From an uncultured Rubrobacteraceae bacterium (GTDB lineage: Bacteria; Actinomycetota; Rubrobacteria; Rubrobacterales; Rubrobacteraceae): DNA of 10,138 bases. A model generated the notes under the pieces. That model did not search any database, was not told the origin of the DNA, and saw only the letters and a list, made by a program, of their open reading frames with translations. The position numbers and the translations under genes are program-made. Shown piece by piece: positions 6,047-10,138 of the stretch; positions within the stretch are counted from its first letter, which is position 1; each line of letters opens with the position of its first letter. Where the stretch lies: the NCBI GenBank assembly GCA_902805985.1, contig CADCUW010000594.1, positions 1 to 10,138 on the forward strand, in the 5' to 3' direction.

Positions 6047-7009
6047 CTACTCGATGATTCCCTCTTCTTCGAGGTGCTCGCGGGCGACGTCCTCTGGGTC
6101 CTCCTGGTCCAGGTCAACCATCCCGTTCAGCTCGCGCATCTTCTCGACGTCGAGGGTGGCGGTTACCTCGTTGAGGATGTCCTCCATCTTCGGGTTCTCT
6201 TCGAGGGTGTCGCTCCGGACGACGGGGGCCGGGTTGTAGAAGGGCCAGATGTTCTTCTCGTCCTCCATCACCGTGAGCGCGTCGGAGGTGAGCTGGCCGT
6301 CGGTGAGGAAGCCGACGCCGACGTCGCCCTCGTCGCCCTGCTGGATGCCCTGGTAGCGTAGCCCGAGCTGGTTGGCGATGGTGATGTCCTGGAAGTCGAA
6401 GGCCGAGTAGTTCTCCTGCATGTTCGGGTAGCCGTCCGAGCGGTTCTGGAACTCGGAGTACGATACGAAGGTTAGCTCAGGGGAGGCCTCCGCCAGGTCC
6501 GCGAGGGTCGTGAGGTCCTGCTCCTCGGCTATCTCCGAGCGGACGAAGATGCCGTAGGTGTTGTTGAACGAGGCCGGCTCGAGCATCGTGTTCGCCGGGT
6601 CGCGCTCGCTGTAGAGCTTTCTGGCGGCCTCGTAAGTCGCCTGCGGGGATTCCAGCTGCCCGAGGCGGTCCTCGCCGTAGTCGTGGATCGCGACCAGCGC
6701 CGTGCCCGTGTACTCGGGGTAGAGGTCGATCTCGCCGTTCTGGAGGGCGCGGTCGGCGATCTGCTCGCTACCGAGGTTCAGGTTCCGCTCGACGTTGAAG
6801 CCGGCGTTCTCCAGCGCCTCGGCGTACATGTTGCCCAGGATGTACTGCTCGGTAAAGTTCTTGGAGCCTATGGCGATGGCAGGACCGCTGCCGCCCCCGT
6901 TGTCGCCGCTGCTGCTGCTGCCGACGTTGCCGCAGGCGGCGACGGCGAAGAGCGCGAGCGCCGACAGCAGCAGGGTTACCGCGCGGATCAGCTTCGTCTT
7001 GTTCTTCAT
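6047..7009 (-). CDS. opuCC: OpuCC/OsmX-type osmoprotectant-binding lipoprotein
   Basis: Extracytoplasmic solute receptor (320 aa) of the second importer, family of the betaine/choline/carnitine binding proteins OpuCC, OsmX and OsmF. Start ATG at 7009, preceded by a GAGAGGAAG ribosome site. A much longer open frame continues upstream to 7633, but that part overlaps the permease gene and is not coding. The signal peptide has a basic N-terminus (MKNKTKLIR), a hydrophobic core and a VAAC lipobox (Cys26), then a Ser/Gly-rich linker. The mature domain starts with the family hallmark GSKNFTEQ (48-55). YPEYTGT (97-103), FNNTYG (148-153), VGFLTDGQL (232-240) and NPAPVVR (259-265) follow at family-typical places. 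The ligand is probably a quaternary ammonium compound, but the exact one cannot be read from the sequence. It lies 20 bases after the second permease gene. Confidence 0.93.
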   Translation of the reverse strand: MKNKTKLIRAVTLLLSALALFAVAACGNVGSSSSGDNGGGSGPAIAIGSKNFTEQYILGNMYAEALENAGFNVERNLNLGSEQIADRALQNGEIDLYPEYTGTALVAIHDYGEDRLGQLESPQATYEAARKLYSERDPANTMLEPASFNNTYGIFVRSEIAEEQDLTTLADLAEASPELTFVSYSEFQNRSDGYPNMQENYSAFDFQDITIANQLGLRYQGIQQGDEGDVGVGFLTDGQLTSDALTVMEDEKNIWPFYNPAPVVRSDTLEENPKMEDILNEVTATLDVEKMRELNGMVDLDQEDPEDVAREHLEEEGIIE

Positions 7010-7029
7010 GCTCTTCCTCTCTTCTCTGT

Positions 7030-7686
7030 TTATGCGGTGCGCCTCTGTTGGGCGATCTTCAGGCCTTTCGGGGTGAAGGTGCGTTCGAGTACCTCGAAGA
7101 GCACCTCCGTGATGATCGCCAGCGCCGCCACTGAGAGCGCGCCGGCCAGGAGAATGGCGTTGTCGCCGCGGGCGAAGCCCTCGACGATCAGATCCCCCAG
7201 AGCACTGCCTCCGATAAACGTCGCCAGCGTCGCGCTCGCCACCACCTGCACCGCGGAGGTGCGGACCCCGGCGAAGATCACCGGCGCCGCTATCGGGAGC
7301 TGGATGCGCGTCAGGATCTGGCCCTCCGACAGCCCCATCCCGCGGGCGGCGTCTATCACCTCCTGGCGCACCTCGCGGAGGCCCGTGGAGGCGTTGATCA
7401 GGATCGGCGGCACCGCGAGTGCGGTGAGCGCTATGAAGGGTGCCGAGAACCCGAAGCCCAGGAACGGGAACACTATCGCCAGCAACGCGAGCGACGGTAT
7501 CGCGCGGCCGAGGTTGCCGACGTTGACGGCTATCGCCGCCCCGAGCGGCGTGTTGCGCACCGCGAGCGCTACGGGGACGGAGATCAGGATGCCAAGCAGC
7601 GTGGCGAGCACGGATAGCTGGATGTGGGTCCACAGAAGGCCGGGGTAGGTGGGGCGCTGGAGGGTCTCTATTATCCCGTCCAACAT
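7030..7686 (-). CDS. opuCD: OpuC-type osmoprotectant ABC transporter permease, second subunit
   Basis: One of two membrane subunits (218 aa) forming the channel of the second importer. I choose the ATG at 7686, whose A is shared with the TGA stop of the previous gene (TGATG). This one-base overlap implies translational coupling, and a G-run eight bases upstream can act as ribosome site. A longer frame from 7716 would overlap the previous gene by 31 bases. About five to six membrane segments are visible, the first at about 23-43. RAIPSLALLAIVFPFLG (61-77) is typical of OpuCB/OpuCD. The ATPase-coupling loop is IDAARGMGLSEGQIL (111-125), followed by LPIAAPVIFAG. Sequence and topology show it is a paralogue of the preceding permease. 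The CB/CD labels are by analogy with Bacillus and cannot be told apart here. Confidence 0.92.
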   Translation of the reverse strand: MLDGIIETLQRPTYPGLLWTHIQLSVLATLLGILISVPVALAVRNTPLGAAIAVNVGNLGRAIPSLALLAIVFPFLGFGFSAPFIALTALAVPPILINASTGLREVRQEVIDAARGMGLSEGQILTRIQLPIAAPVIFAGVRTSAVQVVASATLATFIGGSALGDLIVEGFARGDNAILLAGALSVAALAIITEVLFEVLERTFTPKGLKIAQQRRTA

Positions 7687-8378
7687 CAGTTCGCCCCCCT
7701 GGCCCGGCGGGCCCACGGCCTCATGTACCGCTCCACGAGGAGCAGGGCCACATCAGCGAAGATCGCCATCAGGGTTGCCATGATCGCGCCCGTAAACACC
7801 AGCGTCGGGAAGCTCCGGTCTATGCCGTCGAAGATGAGTTGTCCGAGCCCGCCGGCAGAGATGAACGCGCCGATGACGGCGATGCCGATAACCGTCACGG
7901 TGGCGATGCGGATACCGGCCACGATCACCGGCAGCGCCAGAGGGAGCTCGACCCGGAAGAGGATCTGGCGGTTCGTCAGGCCCATACCCCTCGCCGCGTC
8001 TATGGTCTCGGGGGCCACGGAGTCTATGCCCGTCACGACGTTCCTGACCAGGACGAGCAACGAGTACGAGACGAGCCCGATGATGGCGGGCCGCTGCCCG
8101 ATGCCGATGCCCGGGACCGTCACGAGGATCGCGAACAGGGCGAGGCTCGGGATGGTGAACAGGAAGCCCGTCACGAAGAGCACCGGGGTGTAGAGCCTCC
8201 GGTAACGGGCAACGAGCACCCCGAGGGGCAGCGAGATGGCGAGCGCGATGCCGACGGAGACGAACGACAGGTACAGGTGCCCTATTACGGCCGGCCACAC
8301 CTCTTCGCCGAAGTTCTCCCTTAGCCAAGCCCAGTCGAAAAACTCGGGCTCCAGGCTCTGCAAGAGCAGCACCGGCAC
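7686..8378 (-). CDS. opuCB: OpuC-type osmoprotectant ABC transporter permease, first subunit
   Basis: The other channel subunit (230 aa) of the second importer, in the cytoplasmic membrane. The N-terminal 28 residues are polar (EPEFFDWAWLRENFG). Hydrophobic segments then run at about 29-57, 63-87, 96-113, 148-175 and 192-215. IPSLALFAILVTVPGIGIG (76-94) and the coupling loop IDAARGMGLTNRQIL (126-140) followed by LPLALPVIVAG are family hallmarks shared with its partner. The start is taken as GTG at 8378, two bases after the ATPase stop codon. No strong ribosome site precedes it, so translation probably depends on coupling with the ATPase gene. Another GTG two codons later is also possible. The basic C-terminus (RPWARRARG) fits a cytoplasmic end. 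Confidence 0.92.
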   Translation of the reverse strand: MPVLLLQSLEPEFFDWAWLRENFGEEVWPAVIGHLYLSFVSVGIALAISLPLGVLVARYRRLYTPVLFVTGFLFTIPSLALFAILVTVPGIGIGQRPAIIGLVSYSLLVLVRNVVTGIDSVAPETIDAARGMGLTNRQILFRVELPLALPVIVAGIRIATVTVIGIAVIGAFISAGGLGQLIFDGIDRSFPTLVFTGAIMATLMAIFADVALLLVERYMRPWARRARGAN

Positions 8379-8380
8379 GG

Positions 8381-9337
8381 CTACTTGGTGTTCCGGCCGG
8401 AGAGCTGGCGGATCGCGTCCAGCGTCAGCGAGCCGAGCACGTTGCCGTCGGAGACGACCACGCCGCGCTCCACGCCGGAGCCGATCATCTCCGAGAGCGC
8501 GTCCTTGAGGCTGGTCTGCTCGGAGAGCTCGGGCAGGCCCTCCGCGTGCCCGTTGGCAGGCTCGAGGTCCACGTCGCCGACCCTCGTGAGCGAGAGCCGC
8601 TTTAGGACCCTGTCGCTGCCCACGAAGGAGGAGACGAACTCGGAGTCCGGGGCGGAGAGGATGCTCTCCGGCGTGTCGTACTGGGCGAGGATGCCGCCTT
8701 CTTTAAGGATGGCGATCTTGTCGCCCATCTTTATGGCCTCGTCTATGTCATGGGTGACGAAGATGATCGTCTTCTTTATATTGTCCTGGATGTGCAGGAA
8801 CTCGTCCTGCAGCCGCTCGCGGGTGATCGGGTCCACGGCGCCGAAGGGCTCGTCCATGAGCATGATCGGGGGGTCGGCGGCCATCGCCCTTGCCACCCCG
8901 ACGCGCTGCTGCTGGCCGCCGGAGAGTTCGGCCGGGTACCGGTCGCGGTAGGCGCCCGGGTCGAGGCCTACGAGATCTAGAAGCTCCTCGGTCCGCGACC
9001 TTATGCGCTCCTTCTCCCAGCCGACGAGGCCCGGCACGGTACCTATGTTCTCCGCGATGGTGCGGTGGGGGAAGAGGCCTATCTGCTGGATGGCGTACCC
9101 GATCTTGCGCCTGAGCTGCGTACCGCTCATCGACGTGTTCGGCTCTCCGTCTATGAGGATCTGGCCTTCGGAAGGCTCGATGAGGCGGTTGACCATGCGC
9201 ATGCTTGTGGTCTTGCCACACCCGCTCGGGCCTACCAACACGCAGACCTCACCCTCGAGCACCTCGAAGGAGAGGTCGTTCACCACCGGCATCTCGGAGC
9301 CGGGGTAGGTCTTGCTGACGCCCCTAAACTCGATCAT
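8381..9337 (-). CDS. opuCA: OpuC-type osmoprotectant ABC transporter ATPase with a single CBS-like domain
   Basis: Energy-coupling subunit (318 aa) of the second importer. I choose the ATG at 9337, which has AGGAG five bases upstream and gives the usual ABC N-terminus MIEFRGVSKTYPG. A frame from 9415 would add 26 unlikely residues. It has Walker A GPSGCGKTT (36-44), Q-loop in YAIQQIGLFP (81-90), signature LSGGQQQRVG (138-147), Walker B IMLMDEP (158-164) and switch His196. After the ABC domain only one CBS-like segment is evident (about 250-312, TSLKDALSEMIGSG...GSLTLDAI), whereas Bacillus OpuCA has two in tandem. The dimer could build one regulatory module from two copies. First gene of its operon, transcribed away from the oxidoreductase gene. 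Confidence 0.94.
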   Translation of the reverse strand: MIEFRGVSKTYPGSEMPVVNDLSFEVLEGEVCVLVGPSGCGKTTSMRMVNRLIEPSEGQILIDGEPNTSMSGTQLRRKIGYAIQQIGLFPHRTIAENIGTVPGLVGWEKERIRSRTEELLDLVGLDPGAYRDRYPAELSGGQQQRVGVARAMAADPPIMLMDEPFGAVDPITRERLQDEFLHIQDNIKKTIIFVTHDIDEAIKMGDKIAILKEGGILAQYDTPESILSAPDSEFVSSFVGSDRVLKRLSLTRVGDVDLEPANGHAEGLPELSEQTSLKDALSEMIGSGVERGVVVSDGNVLGSLTLDAIRQLSGRNTK

Positions 9338-9342
9338 TGCAT

Positions 9343-9347
9343 CTCCT
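9343..9347 (-). promoter_or_regulatory. Ribosome binding site that decides the opuCA start
   Basis: AGGAG on the minus strand with a five-base spacer to the ATG at 9337. It marks this ATG, rather than an in-frame ATG at 9415, as the start of the ATPase. Confidence 0.75.
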
Positions 9348-9437
9348 GTGGGCCCAAGGGAAGTACGCCCTGCGATTCTCTCGCGGCTCTCCGGATACGA
9401 ACAATGGCCCTCCAAGCTCTAGGGAATCGTTTAGGGA

Positions 9438-9468
9438 AGTATACGGTACTCTTATGGCGCAAGTCCAA
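9438..9468 (-). promoter_or_regulatory. Candidate promoter of the OpuC-type operon
   Basis: TATACT (9443-9438, 5 of 6 to the consensus -10) on the minus strand, with TTGGAC (9468-9463) 19 bases upstream as a poor -35. Start of transcription would be near 9431, giving a leader of about 94 bases before opuCA. The -10 overlaps the palindrome GTATAC (9439-9444). The weak -35 suggests control by an activator or a stress sigma factor, but nothing in the window identifies it. Confidence 0.4.
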
Positions 9469-9481
9469 GCATCTCGCAAAC

Positions 9482-9504
9482 ATACTCTTTTCACAGTATA
9501 TAAC
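9482..9504 (+). promoter_or_regulatory. Candidate leaderless promoter of the oxidoreductase gene, with overlapping inverted repeat
   Basis: TATAAC at 9499-9504 lies seven bases before the GTG at 9512, and no Shine-Dalgarno precedes that GTG, so the transcript may begin at the start codon. The upstream -35 region (around 9476-9481) is weak. An inverted repeat, ATACT (9482-9486) and AGTAT (9495-9499) with eight bases between, overlaps the -10 and could be a repressor or activator site for the divergent pair. Confidence 0.4.
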
Positions 9505-9511
9505 GGTGCGT

Positions 9512-10138
9512 GTGAGCGCAGAGACCTACCAGCCTACGATAGCCCTCGCCGGCGGCGGCCACGCCAACCTCTACACGCTTCTACGCACGGGGGAACTGAC
9601 CCGCCGCGGCTTCGACGTGGTCCTGATCGACCCGTCCGAGCACCTCTACTACTCCGGCATGGCGACGGGCGTGCTCTCCGGCGCCTACGGGCCCGGCGAA
9701 AACCGCATCGCCACCCGCCGCCTCGTCGAACGCGGCGGGGGACGCTTCGTGCGGGGCAGCGTCGCGAGGGTGCTCCACCGGGACCGCCTCCTGCTGCTGG
9801 TAGACGGCCGGACCATCCGCTACGACGCCGTCTCGTTCTGCCTGGGAAGCGAGACGCGGGGCGCGGGCGGCACGGTCCCCGTAAAGCCGGTCTCCAACCT
9901 GGAAGGGGTGAGGGGGCAACTCCTCGCTTCATCCTCCGGCGAGCCTCTTCGGGTCGTGATCGTGGGGGGTGGGGCCGCCGGCGGCGAGGTCGCCGCCAAC
10001 CTCGCCGCCCAGGCGCGGGAAGCCGGGTCCGGGGCGAAGATTACGCTCGTCGAGGCCGGGTCCGACCTCCTGCCCAACTCGCCGAAGGCCGCGCGCCGGA
10101 TCTTGACGGAGCACCTCCGGCACCTCGGGGTCGGGGTG
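9512..10138 (+). CDS. FAD/NAD(P)-dependent pyridine nucleotide-disulfide-type oxidoreductase (SelD-associated/NDH-2-like), 3'-partial
   Basis: N-terminal 209 residues of a flavoprotein that runs off the right edge with no stop. The first dinucleotide-binding motif is IALAGGGHANLYTL (10-23), for FAD. HLYYSGMATGVLSGAYG (44-60) resembles the YSGM-P-G motif of oxidoreductases fused to or encoded beside selenophosphate synthetase (SelD), a branch related to type II NADH dehydrogenases. DGRTIRYDAVSFCLGSE (98-114) is the strand ending in the usual GS/TG turn, and VVIVGGGAAGGEVAANLA (148-165) is the second motif, for NAD(P)H. No CxxxxC redox pair is seen, so it is probably an NADH:quinone or similar dehydrogenase rather than a disulfide reductase. 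The start GTG at 9512 follows a -10 element at leaderless distance; a GTG at 9506 is an alternative. It is divergent from the importer operon. Family is fairly sure, substrate unknown. Confidence 0.82.
   Translation, partial: MSAETYQPTIALAGGGHANLYTLLRTGELTRRGFDVVLIDPSEHLYYSGMATGVLSGAYGPGENRIATRRLVERGGGRFVRGSVARVLHRDRLLLLVDGRTIRYDAVSFCLGSETRGAGGTVPVKPVSNLEGVRGQLLASSSGEPLRVVIVGGGAAGGEVAANLAAQAREAGSGAKITLVEAGSDLLPNSPKAARRILTEHLRHLGVGV

Noticed and set aside
7010..7633. N-terminal extension of the OpuCC frame by 208 codons
   Set aside because: The extra part overlaps the permease gene in another frame and reads as Arg/Pro/Ala-rich shadow sequence; the ATG at 7009 has a ribosome site followed by a proper lipoprotein signal.
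7030..8378. Similarity between the two OpuC permease genes as a recent duplication or repeat
   Set aside because: They share family motifs around the coupling loop but differ elsewhere; paired paralogous permeases are the normal OpuC arrangement.

Overview
The window is a strongly G+C-rich stretch of bacterial chromosome. Third codon positions are G/C-rich, GTG starts are frequent, and two genes look leaderless. The genes resemble actinobacterial ones, and a Rubrobacter-like actinobacterium is my best guess. That placement is an inference from protein flavour and composition, not from a marker gene.

Layout, left to right. (1) The 3' part of a plus-strand multi-pass membrane glycosyltransferase of the GT-C, polyprenol-phosphate-mannose-dependent type, entering from the left edge and ending at 1532. 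(2) A small uncharacterised minus-strand gene (1580-1936), tail-to-tail with the transferase, with its own likely leaderless promoter. (3) A minus-strand operon proV-proW-proX (5247 down to 2117) for a glycine betaine/proline-type ABC importer, ending in a strong intrinsic terminator at 2053-2089. (4) A control region (5248-5489) holding the upstream operon's likely terminator and two candidate promoters for proV. (5) A second minus-strand operon (9337 down to 5490) encoding an OpuC/OsmVWXY-type osmoprotectant importer: ATPase, two paralogous permeases, lipoprotein binding protein, then an unrecognised membrane-anchored protein. (6) A divergent promoter region (9338-9511). (7) The 5' part of a plus-strand FAD/NAD(P)-dependent oxidoreductase resembling the SelD-associated/NDH-2-like family, running off the right edge.

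The centre of the window is therefore a compatible-solute uptake island with two complete, architecturally different importers in tandem. The first has one permease, an ATPase with two CBS domains and a ProX-type receptor. The second has two permeases, an ATPase with only one recognisable CBS segment and an OpuCC/OsmX-type receptor. In both systems the lipoprotein receptor captures solute outside the membrane, the permease(s) form the channel and the ATPase drives import. The CBS domains are the likely sensors of ionic strength or nucleotide.

I see no rRNA, tRNA, CRISPR array, insertion sequence, phage gene or replication origin. No intergenic stretch exceeds 300 bases. The least explained element is the membrane-anchored protein closing the second operon, whose translation start is also unusual.
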